This document shows, piece by piece, positions 1 to 7,302 of a DNA stretch of 22,391 bases. Where the stretch lies: contig CAKUXX010000016.1 of NCBI GenBank assembly GCA_934702355.1, positions 1-22,391 on the forward strand. The letters run 5' to 3'. Every line of letters begins with the position of its first letter. The stretch's first letter is position 1. Below the pieces are notes generated by a model. It made no database searches, was not told the DNA's origin, and worked only from the letters and a program-made list of their open reading frames with translations. Origin of the DNA: an uncultured Methanomassiliicoccales archaeon (GTDB lineage Archaea > Thermoplasmatota > Thermoplasmata > Methanomassiliicoccales > Methanomethylophilaceae). A program made the translations under genes and the position numbers.

Positions 1-57
1 GAGAAGAAGCGCAAGGGAAGGCCTCCGGGCAGCAAGAATAGGCCTAAAGTGCAATGA
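1..57 (+). CDS. C-terminal end of an upstream protein with AT-hook tail (partial)
   Basis: Frame 1 is open from the window edge to a TGA at 55-57 and encodes a basic tail with the core GRPPGSKN, preceded by KKRK. This is a good match to an AT-hook, a short minor-groove DNA-binding motif. The stop overlaps the start of the next gene (ATGA at 54-57), which suggests translational coupling. The body of the protein lies outside the window, so its function cannot be read. By position it could be another component of the phosphorothioate-linked operon, perhaps the part carrying the ATP-binding half that the next gene lacks. Confidence 0.6.
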   Translation, partial: EKKRKGRPPGSKNRPKVQ

Positions 58-1520
58 ATTCGGAAAACGTTAATATATATGATGAGAAGTGGCGTGCCGA
101 AGGATCTCAAGTTCCAGTTCCCATAAAAAAAGCAATCCCGGAGGAATGGGTACAATTTGTTGATACGACCTCGCCAAGTGGTACCCTTGTAGTTTGGTCA
201 AATTTAGATCGCTTATCTTGTACAAAGGCAAACACACTGTTTGATAAATCAGAAATGTTAATCGGACGGATGTACAGGAGATGGATTCATGATAACAAAG
301 TATCTATTGAATACATCACAGTTGACTCTGACCCTTTTGAACTTATTGATTCTAGATTTTTTAAAGCTGTAGACCCCTTGTTTGTAATGGATAATACCAT
401 TGTGAATGAGAGAAACCCTCCAGTAAATCCAATGTTCGAAGAAATGGAACCATTCAAAATGGACATAACATACAAAGGCGTCAAATCAACAGTTACTATC
501 AGAACATCATATGTTAAAAAAGAAATTGCAAAAAAAGTAACCAAACAAGATGCGATCGGGCGTACCCCATATGGTAAAATTGCAGGAGAAAATATTGGAT
601 TAAGCATTGTCCGCGAAGGAAGAGAATTAAAGCTCGATAAAAACTGGACAATGACTACTAACAATAATCGTGACCCTAGACACAGATGGTGGGGTGCAGA
701 AATCGAATTCGGTCGTGAATTAGATGAGGTGTTTGGAGTTACAAACGATAAACAAAATGCCACTGCGCTGAGTGAAGCATATAATGATTCGTTCAAAGAT
801 CATAGGCGCTTTGACCCTATATCAAACAAGAACGAAACCGAAGAAGAAGTAAAACGCCGCATGATGGAGACGGAACCCAAGTTATACATTAACATCTGCG
901 TAGCTACACAAATAAGAGCACTCATAAAAAATGTAGTTGAAAAACTACCTGAGCTAAAGGCTACTTCCGACGATCAAGAGACTGACATACATGCTGTTGA
1001 AAAGGTGTCCACAGATCGTGTTAAAGAACAACAGAAAAAAGGCAATAAGGGATACAGCGACACTGCCGAAACGGAACCTATGGAGAAAAGGAGAGAGGAA
1101 TTAAAACAATCCTTAGAAAATATGGGTACTCCACAGGCAGAAATTGATAAAATAGTTGAAAACATGATCACTTATGAATACAAATTTTGCTTTGTAAAAG
1201 CAAATAAACCTGGCGTAGACGCTTTCTTTGAAGTTCGTCCAAATGCAGGAGTTTTAATCATTTATCTAAACACTGCACACCCATTATATGGCGAATTGTT
1301 CTCATCATTTGATTATATGGAGTCAGGGGAAAAATACTCCCCAGATCAACTTAAGGATATGCTATCAGACACCTACAAAGCAATAAAATTCATGCTAACC
1401 TCTTGGGCAAGAATGGAAGATCTTGCTTTGAAAGACGATAAACGTTATGTGACCCGTAGCAGAGAAGAATGGGGCAGACAAGCCTGCATAATGAAAGGAT
1501 TCGACTTTGATGATGAATAA
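54..1520 (+). CDS. GHKL/Hsp90-like ATPase-family protein, C-terminal part without its ATP-binding domain
   Basis: The 488-residue product resembles the part of long GHKL (HATPase_c_3, MORC/Hsp90-like) ATPases that follows the nucleotide-binding fold. Recognisable blocks are GTLVVWSNLDRL (43-54), IGLSIVREGREL (181-192), RWWGAEIEF (211-219) and LDEVFGVTNDKQ (223-234), then a charged, probably coiled segment near 325-365. The N- and G-box motifs of the Bergerat ATP site are absent. The frame has a TAG at 39-41, so ATG 54 is the earliest start and the domain cannot be recovered in this frame. The upstream gene overlaps by ATGA, so the ATPase may be split over two polypeptides. Such proteins often sit in defence islands, and here it heads a run into dndCDE. 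A role in sensing modified or unmodified DNA is inference. Family recognition is from memory of motif patterns. Confidence 0.7.
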   Translation: MNSENVNIYDEKWRAEGSQVPVPIKKAIPEEWVQFVDTTSPSGTLVVWSNLDRLSCTKANTLFDKSEMLIGRMYRRWIHDNKVSIEYITVDSDPFELIDSRFFKAVDPLFVMDNTIVNERNPPVNPMFEEMEPFKMDITYKGVKSTVTIRTSYVKKEIAKKVTKQDAIGRTPYGKIAGENIGLSIVREGRELKLDKNWTMTTNNNRDPRHRWWGAEIEFGRELDEVFGVTNDKQNATALSEAYNDSFKDHRRFDPISNKNETEEEVKRRMMETEPKLYINICVATQIRALIKNVVEKLPELKATSDDQETDIHAVEKVSTDRVKEQQKKGNKGYSDTAETEPMEKRREELKQSLENMGTPQAEIDKIVENMITYEYKFCFVKANKPGVDAFFEVRPNAGVLIIYLNTAHPLYGELFSSFDYMESGEKYSPDQLKDMLSDTYKAIKFMLTSWARMEDLALKDDKRYVTRSREEWGRQACIMKGFDFDDE

Positions 1521-1543
1521 TTCGATTTCAGAGGATGAAATGG

Positions 1544-2515
1544 ATGAGTACATTAGAAACCGAATTCAACGATGGTTCTTTGACCAATATAAATTCGAGA
1601 ACGCTTTTTGACCCCATAAGGAGTTATATATCTCACGCTAAAGGGAGTATATACCTAATTGTGCCGTTCATAACTAATTCAACCCTGATTAAACTCCTGG
1701 AAGGAGTTCAAGGTAACAGAGTTTGCATTGTAACTTCGTGGCGTGGAGATCATCTTAGAAGCGGAGTATCCTCATTAGAACTTTATAAAATATGCAAAGC
1801 CAATGGTTGGACTTTATTTGTAAATTCTAACTTACATTGTAAAATATACTCAGATTCATTCGAATCGTGCATAGTAACTAGCGCCAATTGTACAGAAAAT
1901 GCATTAGTCAATACCAATGGAAATGTGGAATCTTGTGTCCACATATCAGAACTGAAAAAAGGCAATAGAATTGAACTGAATAGGATTGTGTATGGCTCCA
2001 CTCGCGTTGATGATCGGATATTTAATCAGTATCTTAAATGGTTTGAACAATTGCCCAAAGAAAATGAAAATATATTTTCTGAGCCTAATATCGTTGATAT
2101 ATCCCCATTTTACGTATCTCAACTACCGGCAGTACGTAGTCCAGAATTATTGTGGGAATATGTATCAAATGATGCTCAATTCAATAATATAAGTGAGATT
2201 GAGCACGATTTAGCCATATATTCAACTAATCCTTTTGGATTTAGAGTACGTAAAGACTTTTTTGATGATTTACGCAACCAGTTTCTTTCACACCCGTTCA
2301 TTAAATCATTAGAAGAAGAAATACCAATAAGTGGCATTCGTTTTGGAGCGTTTAAGATAAAAGTCCAAAATAACTGTTGTGATGTACCCCTGCCATACAG
2401 AAAAGATTTGACTATTATGACTCAAAATCTCTACCAATGGTTTGTGGAACTGTTCCCAGATACCTTTTACTGGGATGTACCGGGCTCTCACTCACAAGTA
2501 CTTCACCGTCGTTAA
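1544..2515 (+). CDS. Phospholipase D-like (HKD nuclease-type) protein
   Basis: The frame is open from ATG 1535, but ATG 1544 is preferred because GAGG (1531-1534) sits nine bases before it and directly abuts 1535. The product has 323 residues. The N-terminal third reads like a PLD-fold restriction-enzyme domain, with LIVPFITNSTLIKLL, then LHCKIYSDS (H98, K100, D104) and TSANCTENAL, the usual pattern of an HKD motif followed by a G/S-S-N-x-T strand. The Asp lies one residue closer to the Lys than in the standard HxK(x)4D, so catalysis is uncertain. There is one motif only, so activity would need a dimer, as in BfiI-like PLD nucleases. The C-terminal half is not recognised. It lies 23 bases after the GHKL gene and before dndC, so it is a candidate effector of the phosphorothioate system. 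Confidence 0.65.
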   Translation: MSTLETEFNDGSLTNINSRTLFDPIRSYISHAKGSIYLIVPFITNSTLIKLLEGVQGNRVCIVTSWRGDHLRSGVSSLELYKICKANGWTLFVNSNLHCKIYSDSFESCIVTSANCTENALVNTNGNVESCVHISELKKGNRIELNRIVYGSTRVDDRIFNQYLKWFEQLPKENENIFSEPNIVDISPFYVSQLPAVRSPELLWEYVSNDAQFNNISEIEHDLAIYSTNPFGFRVRKDFFDDLRNQFLSHPFIKSLEEEIPISGIRFGAFKIKVQNNCCDVPLPYRKDLTIMTQNLYQWFVELFPDTFYWDVPGSHSQVLHRR

Positions 2516-2523
2516 TGTGATCG

Positions 2524-2531
2524 GATAAATA
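2524..2531 (+). promoter_or_regulatory. Possible internal TATA box for dndCDE
   Basis: ATAAATA at 2525-2531 in the 42-base gap before dndC is placed about 26 bases upstream of 2554, close to ATG 2558. It could drive an almost leaderless dndCDE transcript independent of the upstream genes. The whole region is AT-rich, so chance occurrence is likely enough to keep this weak. Confidence 0.25.
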
Positions 2532-2557
2532 GTTGAAATGCGATTGGTGATTTACAT

Positions 2558-3910
2558 ATGGCAGATTATGCTGCAATCATTAAAGATTTAGAAAGACAAT
2601 ATCTTGCTGATACCCGCCCCTGGGTCATAGGTTTCAGTGGAGGAAAGGACTCAACATGTACACTACAAATGGTGTATCAGATGCTTTGCGCCCTTTCCAA
2701 AGATAAACGTACAAAACAAGTTCATGTTCTTTCATCAGACACTTTAGTTGAGGCCCCTGTCGTGGGTATGAGGCAGAGAAAAATATGTAAAATGGTCAAC
2801 CAAGCTGCTGATAAAGACGACATACCACTATGCGTTGAAATGCTAAGCCCACAGATATCAGATACTTTTTGGGTTAACGTAATAGGGAGAGGGTACCCTG
2901 CACCAAACCGTTGGTTTAGATGGTGTACAGACCGTCTTAAAATCAAACCCATGAATTCATACATTCTAAAAAATATCAAAGAAAATGGCGAAGTTCTAAT
3001 CATATTAGGTGCAAGAAAATCCGAAAGCGCGAGTCGTTCACAAACACTAGCAAAACATGAAATTGATAATACAAAAATGAGGAAACACGCCAACATTAGA
3101 GGCGCATTTGTCTATACTCCTATTGAAGATTTAGAAGAGTCTGAGGTCTGGCACTATCTTGATACGAATGAATCTCCATGGGGCGACGATAATGCATCAC
3201 TCCATGCCATGTATCAAAGAAAGGATGATGAAGAGGTCTCATTTATCATAGATGATGCCTCACCCCCATCTGGACATAGCAGATTTGGTTGTTGGGTCTG
3301 TACTGTTGTTGAAGAAGATAAGGCTCTAAAAAGTTTAATCGAAGATGGCCACCCTGAATATGAGCCACTACTTGAATTCAGAAATAACCTAAAATTAATG
3401 CGCGATGACCCGGAATGTCGTGAAAAATTCCGTAAAAATCAACGTATTGACAGATTCATGGCAGAATGTAATGGGCCAAACTCTGTAATTAAACAGATCC
3501 ACAGAGGATTTGAGGTAATGGGCCCATTCACACTAAAAATCCGCCATGAATTACTCATCGATCTGCTATCTGTTCAAGAAAAACTCCAGCAGACTGACCC
3601 AGAAATCCAATTAATTACTCCTGAAGAAATAAAGGCGATTGAACTTTTATGGATGTATGATGGAGATACAATTGAATCGATCTCAGACATTAGCCCCAAC
3701 TCTAAATCAGACAGCATAGATTCTCTTGTTTCACGCCTTTTGAAAATTGAAGAGGACATGTCAGATCTGTCCAAGAGAGTTGGTATATATAAAAAACTAG
3801 AGCAAGTCATTATGGAATACTCAATGAACTCTCTTACTTCCGAAGTTGGCTTCGAAAAAGGTTCGTTGGTAGTTGACCAAGGTCCTGGAGGGGATGACAA
3901 TGAAAATTAA
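2558..3910 (+). CDS. dndC: DNA phosphorothioation sulfurtransferase DndC
   Basis: DndC belongs to the PAPS-reductase/ATP-pyrophosphatase superfamily. It uses ATP to activate the DNA backbone, and its iron-sulfur cluster takes part in sulfur transfer. The 450-residue product has the PP-loop SGGKDST (27-33), RWCTDRLKIKP (121-131, C123) and FGCWVCTVVEEDKAL (243-257, C245 and C248). These cysteines are the expected cluster ligands; C287 or C304 could be the fourth. SESASR (155-160) fits the family. The C-terminal 100 residues are less conserved. ATG 2558 gives the expected N-terminus just before the PP-loop. The 3' end overlaps dndD by 11 bases. The sulfur donor DndA (cysteine desulfurase) is not in the window; a housekeeping desulfurase or an upstream gene could serve. 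Confidence 0.95.
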   Translation: MADYAAIIKDLERQYLADTRPWVIGFSGGKDSTCTLQMVYQMLCALSKDKRTKQVHVLSSDTLVEAPVVGMRQRKICKMVNQAADKDDIPLCVEMLSPQISDTFWVNVIGRGYPAPNRWFRWCTDRLKIKPMNSYILKNIKENGEVLIILGARKSESASRSQTLAKHEIDNTKMRKHANIRGAFVYTPIEDLEESEVWHYLDTNESPWGDDNASLHAMYQRKDDEEVSFIIDDASPPSGHSRFGCWVCTVVEEDKALKSLIEDGHPEYEPLLEFRNNLKLMRDDPECREKFRKNQRIDRFMAECNGPNSVIKQIHRGFEVMGPFTLKIRHELLIDLLSVQEKLQQTDPEIQLITPEEIKAIELLWMYDGDTIESISDISPNSKSDSIDSLVSRLLKIEEDMSDLSKRVGIYKKLEQVIMEYSMNSLTSEVGFEKGSLVVDQGPGGDDNEN

Positions 3911-5843
3911 TCAACTCTCAATAACCAATTTCAAAAATTATGTCGATGTGAACCAGTTCGACTTGTCAATGATTCCGGGTAAAAACGTCATCCTGATCGG
4001 AGGGATGAATGGTGCAGGAAAAACCACCATTTCAGAAGCAATAAAACTATGTCTCTATGGCAATAAAATGAATGGGACACCCATGTCCAATTCAAGATAT
4101 GACAAATATCTTAACGAAATCTGGTCAAAAACGCGTCGTAATGAAAAGATGATTATTTCTATGGACATCACACTTGATGCGGACAACCCACCAATACGCA
4201 TGACTGTAACAAGAACATTTAAAATGTCTAATGGAAAAATTGTTGAAAAATTATCTTTAACAAAGAACGGCAAGGATATCGAACTGATAGATAGAGATTA
4301 CTGGGAGTTTTATGTTAGTAAAATATTACCTCCCGACCTCACCAGATATTTCTTTTTTGATGGAGAAACCGTCAGAGATACTATCGCATCAGACAGTTCT
4401 TCAACTTACCTCTCGAATGCTGTAAGAGATTTGTCTGGAGTTTCCAAAATGGAAACATTGAAACTTGATTTACAGGAAGTCAGAAAAAGAGTGATGAGAG
4501 TCAATATCAAACCAGGTATTAACAAAAAGATTAAATTCCTAGAAGAACAGAACAAAAAAATACAGTCCGAGATTGAAACAATTCAGCACTCAATAGAATA
4601 TACATCTGTAGAACGCGATAAACTACTAATTCAGAAAAATGAACTAGATGATGAATTCAATAGAGCGCTTGGTACCAAAGAACAAACCATCTCTAATCTA
4701 AAGAAAGAAATCGAATCAAATAAAATTCGTTACACTGAATTGAATGAATATATTCAAGACTTTATATATTCCACATATCCAAGAATTATTTGCAACGAAG
4801 TTCTAGGCTTAACATTAAAAGCTGCTAAGGCCGAAAATGATCATAACTTCACAACCCTGAATGAAGAATATATTACTCAAAAACTCAATCAACTAAAGCT
4901 ATCTTTGGCAGAACTAAATCTAAATCCGGAAGATCTTAGGATAGTGTCTAAAATCGTTGAATCTACATTTAAGGACAATTATAGCAAAAAAACAGGTTAT
5001 GTTGCACCGATACTTGACCTCACATATAGTCAGATAAATGCATTAAAAATAGACACATGTGCTAAAGAAGATAAGTTGATTTTTGCTAACAGACTTCGTG
5101 AAAGAGAAGAGTTGTTGATTACAATAACTAAATTAGAAAAGCAAATGTCTCAGCATAAGGACGAATCACTTGACAACTTTGAATCCCGTATTTGCGATAT
5201 TAATTCAAAAATTGATGAGGCAGATAAGTTGCTCTTGGAAAAAAATGCCTTACTGAAATCAAAAAAAGCTGAGATTGTGGCTAATGATACCAGCATCTAT
5301 AATGAAGAAAAAACTCTTCTCCTTTCTGAACGCGACAAAACTGCTCTAAAAACAATTGATGAAGTTATCAAAAACATCGAGATCCATTCAAGTGTTATTC
5401 TTACAGATTGTGTTCAAAAACTAGAATATGACATCAATAAAATGTACAATCAACTCAAAAATAAGAAGGATATGGTTAAGTACATCTCAATTCTTCCAGA
5501 CTACTCTTTAAAATTAACAGGATTCGACAACTCAATAGTTCTTGTCAGATTTATATCTGAAGGTGAAAAAGGAATTCTGATGTATGCAATAATGTATGCT
5601 CTGTTGAATATATCTAAATCTAAACTTCCTTTAATTATCGATTCGCCTCTGGGTCGTATGGATTCAGAACACGTTGGAAACCTTGTTTCAAAATTATACC
5701 CTGTGTTTGGGAATCAAGTATTCATCCTCTCACATGATCGTGAAATAACTCACGATATGCTTCCACAATTAGATTCTGTCTTGTCAAAAACGTTCTTACT
5801 AAGTAATGATTATCCGAAGGTAAACGAAGGGTATTTCGAGTGA
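3900..5843 (+). CDS. dndD: DNA phosphorothioation ATPase DndD (SMC/Rad50-like)
   Basis: DndD is an SMC-like ATPase thought to open or remodel DNA for sulfur insertion. The frame is open further upstream, but ATG 3900 is chosen because GGAGG (3887-3891) lies eight bases before it; this gives 647 residues. The start MKINQLSITNFKNYV is typical of Rad50-like ATPases. Walker A is GGMNGAGKTT (34-43). A long Glu/Lys-rich coiled coil fills roughly 205-520, with no CxxC zinc hook visible. The ABC signature SEGEKG starts near 553, Walker B LPLIIDSP ends near 583 with D581, and a switch histidine follows in ILSHDRE. The start lies inside dndC, which implies coupled translation. The gene is strongly AT-rich like its neighbours. 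Confidence 0.95.
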   Translation: MKINQLSITNFKNYVDVNQFDLSMIPGKNVILIGGMNGAGKTTISEAIKLCLYGNKMNGTPMSNSRYDKYLNEIWSKTRRNEKMIISMDITLDADNPPIRMTVTRTFKMSNGKIVEKLSLTKNGKDIELIDRDYWEFYVSKILPPDLTRYFFFDGETVRDTIASDSSSTYLSNAVRDLSGVSKMETLKLDLQEVRKRVMRVNIKPGINKKIKFLEEQNKKIQSEIETIQHSIEYTSVERDKLLIQKNELDDEFNRALGTKEQTISNLKKEIESNKIRYTELNEYIQDFIYSTYPRIICNEVLGLTLKAAKAENDHNFTTLNEEYITQKLNQLKLSLAELNLNPEDLRIVSKIVESTFKDNYSKKTGYVAPILDLTYSQINALKIDTCAKEDKLIFANRLREREELLITITKLEKQMSQHKDESLDNFESRICDINSKIDEADKLLLEKNALLKSKKAEIVANDTSIYNEEKTLLLSERDKTALKTIDEVIKNIEIHSSVILTDCVQKLEYDINKMYNQLKNKKDMVKYISILPDYSLKLTGFDNSIVLVRFISEGEKGILMYAIMYALLNISKSKLPLIIDSPLGRMDSEHVGNLVSKLYPVFGNQVFILSHDREITHDMLPQLDSVLSKTFLLSNDYPKVNEGYFE

Positions 5844-5847
5844 TAGT

Positions 5848-6213
5848 ATGGCAGATAAATTGAAACTATCTACTGATTCATCCAATAAACTCAATTATCT
5901 GTCAAATAGACTCAATATTAAGAGAAATCTTGTATGTCGCCTTGCCATTAGTGTATCTATAGCTCAGAAAATAAAAATAGAAACGACAATAAATACAGAT
6001 ACCGATGGGTACGAATTTAACAAATCAACAATTTTTGGACCGGATGAAATATATTTCAAAGCCATAACTTGTTATGTACAACAAAAGGCTGCTGATTCAG
6101 ATTTCTTCAACGTTATTATAAGAAATCATATTGAAAATGGCCTTAACATTATGTATGACGATTATCAGAAAATAAATTCCCCCGTTGGATATCTGACCTC
6201 TTTCATAGCCTGA
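5848..6213 (+). CDS. dndE: DNA phosphorothioation protein DndE
   Basis: The 121-residue product matches the small DndE family (DUF1832), which binds nicked double-stranded DNA as an oligomer and is required for phosphorothioation. Visible family features are the LKLSTDSSNKLNYLSNRL start, NLVCRLAISVSIA (28-39), GYEFNKSTIFG (54-64) and HIENGLNIM (94-102) near the end. It begins four bases after the dndD stop and is the last gene of the AT-rich operon; a hairpin follows at 6244. The usual bacterial order C-D-E is kept. No dndB-like repressor and no dndFGH restriction genes follow, so partner functions must come from the upstream genes or elsewhere. Confidence 0.92.
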   Translation: MADKLKLSTDSSNKLNYLSNRLNIKRNLVCRLAISVSIAQKIKIETTINTDTDGYEFNKSTIFGPDEIYFKAITCYVQQKAADSDFFNVIIRNHIENGLNIMYDDYQKINSPVGYLTSFIA

Positions 6214-6243
6214 GACATCAAACTTTATAATTTAGAAAACAAA

Positions 6244-6276
6244 GAGGTTGGCATCGACTAGCCAACCTCCTTTATA
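6244..6276 (+). terminator. Hairpin terminator after dndE
   Basis: GAGGTTGGC (6244-6252) and GCCAACCTC (6261-6269) form a perfect nine-pair stem with an eight-base loop, followed by ctttat. It stands 30 bases after the dndE stop, in the last AT-rich stretch before composition changes. Confidence 0.65.
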
Positions 6277-6281
6277 AAACT

Positions 6282-6297
6282 ATGTAGTGTTCTACAT
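6282..6297. repeat. Short palindrome at the island edge
   Basis: ATGTAG (6282-6287) and CTACAT (6292-6297) are a perfect six-base inverted repeat around TGTT. It lies 13 bases after the dnd hairpin at the compositional boundary. It could be a second stop hairpin or part of an old junction; nothing else identifies it. Confidence 0.3.
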
Positions 6298-6345
6298 CGA
6301 GTAAGATTCTTGGAATATCACCATATCCATGGACCCTTTGATTGT

Positions 6346-6762
6346 TTAATTACCCTGATCTCCCTCAATAAAAGACACAATCAGACACCCAGACATGTCT
6401 CCGAATATCGCGGCCCATGCCAGGTCGAACACCATCTGCGTTCCGTACTCTTCAGCAGACCCCTCGCAGGTGGCGGCCCCATCAAGAGTGCTCCATTTAC
6501 CTGCACACTTTATCGTCCCTGTCTCAGGCGCGGTGATCTTCAGTACCACATCGTCGTAGAACACTATGTTGTCCCCGTCGTGGTACACCCTGTCGCCCAC
6601 GGTGCACTTCAATCCTTCCTGAAGGGCGAGTTTCAACGTCACCTTGTAGCCGTCCTCTTCGGAACCGGCATTCCATGTATCGTCCATCTCCATCGCCAGA
6701 TACGAGGCCGCTGCGACCGCGATGACGACGGCCACGACCATGACCGTAGATTTCCTGTCCAT
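6346..6762 (-). CDS. Small membrane-anchored extracellular protein, unknown family
   Basis: The preferred start is ATG 6760-6762, giving 138 residues that begin MDRKSTVMVVAVVIAVAAASYLA: two charges, then one hydrophobic segment (about 7-23), a classic uncleaved or weakly cleaved signal anchor. TTG at 6789 and GTG at 6768 upstream are open but would add polar residues before the anchor. The remaining 110 residues are acidic and soluble-looking, with four cysteines (GLKCTV, TIKCAG, ATCEGS, SGCLIV) that could pair outside the cell, and regular short strands suggesting a small beta domain. No family is recognised. Many methanogen genomes carry such lineage-specific surface proteins. Codon composition matches the GC-rich chromosome and not the dnd island. 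It points toward that island and has no operon partner. Confidence 0.6.
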   Translation of the reverse strand: MDRKSTVMVVAVVIAVAAASYLAMEMDDTWNAGSEEDGYKVTLKLALQEGLKCTVGDRVYHDGDNIVFYDDVVLKITAPETGTIKCAGKWSTLDGAATCEGSAEEYGTQMVFDLAWAAIFGDMSGCLIVSFIEGDQGN

Positions 6763-6910
6763 GCCCACATAGATGGAAAGCAGATACAAAAACCGAACCT
6801 AGGACGCATGACAGGATCGTCCGACTTCATGCCTCTGTCCGCATCGGAAACGGAGAATACAGACGACGACCCGCCATTTGCGGTCATCCGGAGACCTTTT
6901 CCATCCGAAC

Positions 6911-6981
6911 GCGACCGTTCTGTTCAAATTATCCGGCCGGCCCGATGCAAATGCGACAGTGCGGGACATGTTCAAATCATC
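6911..6981. repeat. Imperfect direct duplication
   Basis: The first copy (6911-6933) and the second (6953-6981) share GCGAC-GT near the left and TGTTCAAAT-ATC at the right; the second has six extra bases in the middle. Bases just upstream of both copies are also similar. Confidence 0.45.
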
Positions 6982-7027
6982 TCCCGTCGGAATGTTCCCC
7001 ATCCGACGAATATCATCACCTGTACAG

Positions 7028-7071
7028 GACAGAGTTAGGACAGAGATAAGACAGAGATAAGACAGAGATAA
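7028..7071 (+). repeat. 11-base tandem repeat, four copies
   Basis: Units start at 7028, 7039, 7050 and 7061. The last three are identical GACAGAGATAA and the first is GACAGAGTTAG. The unit length is not a multiple of three, so copy changes would shift any reading frame across it. Confidence 0.85.
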
Positions 7072-7222
7072 CAGAAGTCTCCGAAGGCCCGGAAGGCCGC
7101 AACATCTCCGAAATAGCCGAATTCCTCAGTCTTGCCAGCAGATCCCAGGGATACAGGACCACCCGCAAGGGGCGGGCTATCTGGCGAAGACGAAACGCTG
7201 ACGGCACTGCCTGCAACGCATC

Positions 7223-7230
7223 ATTTATAG
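7223..7230 (+). promoter_or_regulatory. TATA box of dapB
   Basis: TTTATAG at 7224-7230 is a good archaeal TATA element. Transcription would start near 7253, giving a leader of about 50 bases that contains the dapB ribosome-binding site. Confidence 0.5.
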
Positions 7231-7233
7231 GTC

Positions 7234-7251
7234 GGATTCCATGCAGAATCC
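7234..7251. promoter_or_regulatory. Palindromic operator candidate in the dapB promoter
   Basis: GGATTC (7234-7239) and GAATCC (7246-7251) form a perfect inverted repeat with a six-base spacer, lying between the TATA box and the expected start of transcription, where a bound repressor would block the polymerase. Confidence 0.4.
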
Positions 7252-7302
7252 AATGAAACAGACATCCGCATACATCATGACAATGACATCGGAGGCCTCC
7301 GC

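Larger units (their letters stand above)
6790..7222. other. Repeat-bearing region without a convincing gene
   Basis: No frame has both a good start and family signal. Two features stand out: an imperfect duplication of about 40 bases (6911-6981) and an 11-base tandem repeat (7028-7071). A plus-strand frame after the last in-frame stop, about 7050-7255, reads GRNISEIAEFLSLASRS, which resembles a helix-turn-helix segment, but it has no start codon. The stretch may be a decayed gene. Confidence 0.35.

Noticed and set aside
6310..7038. 242-codon plus-strand open frame
   Set aside because: His- and Arg-rich without motifs; the opposite strand has a better gene with a signal anchor at 6346-6762.
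7028..7071. CRISPR-like array
   Set aside because: Units of 11 bases follow one another with no spacers; it is a simple tandem repeat.
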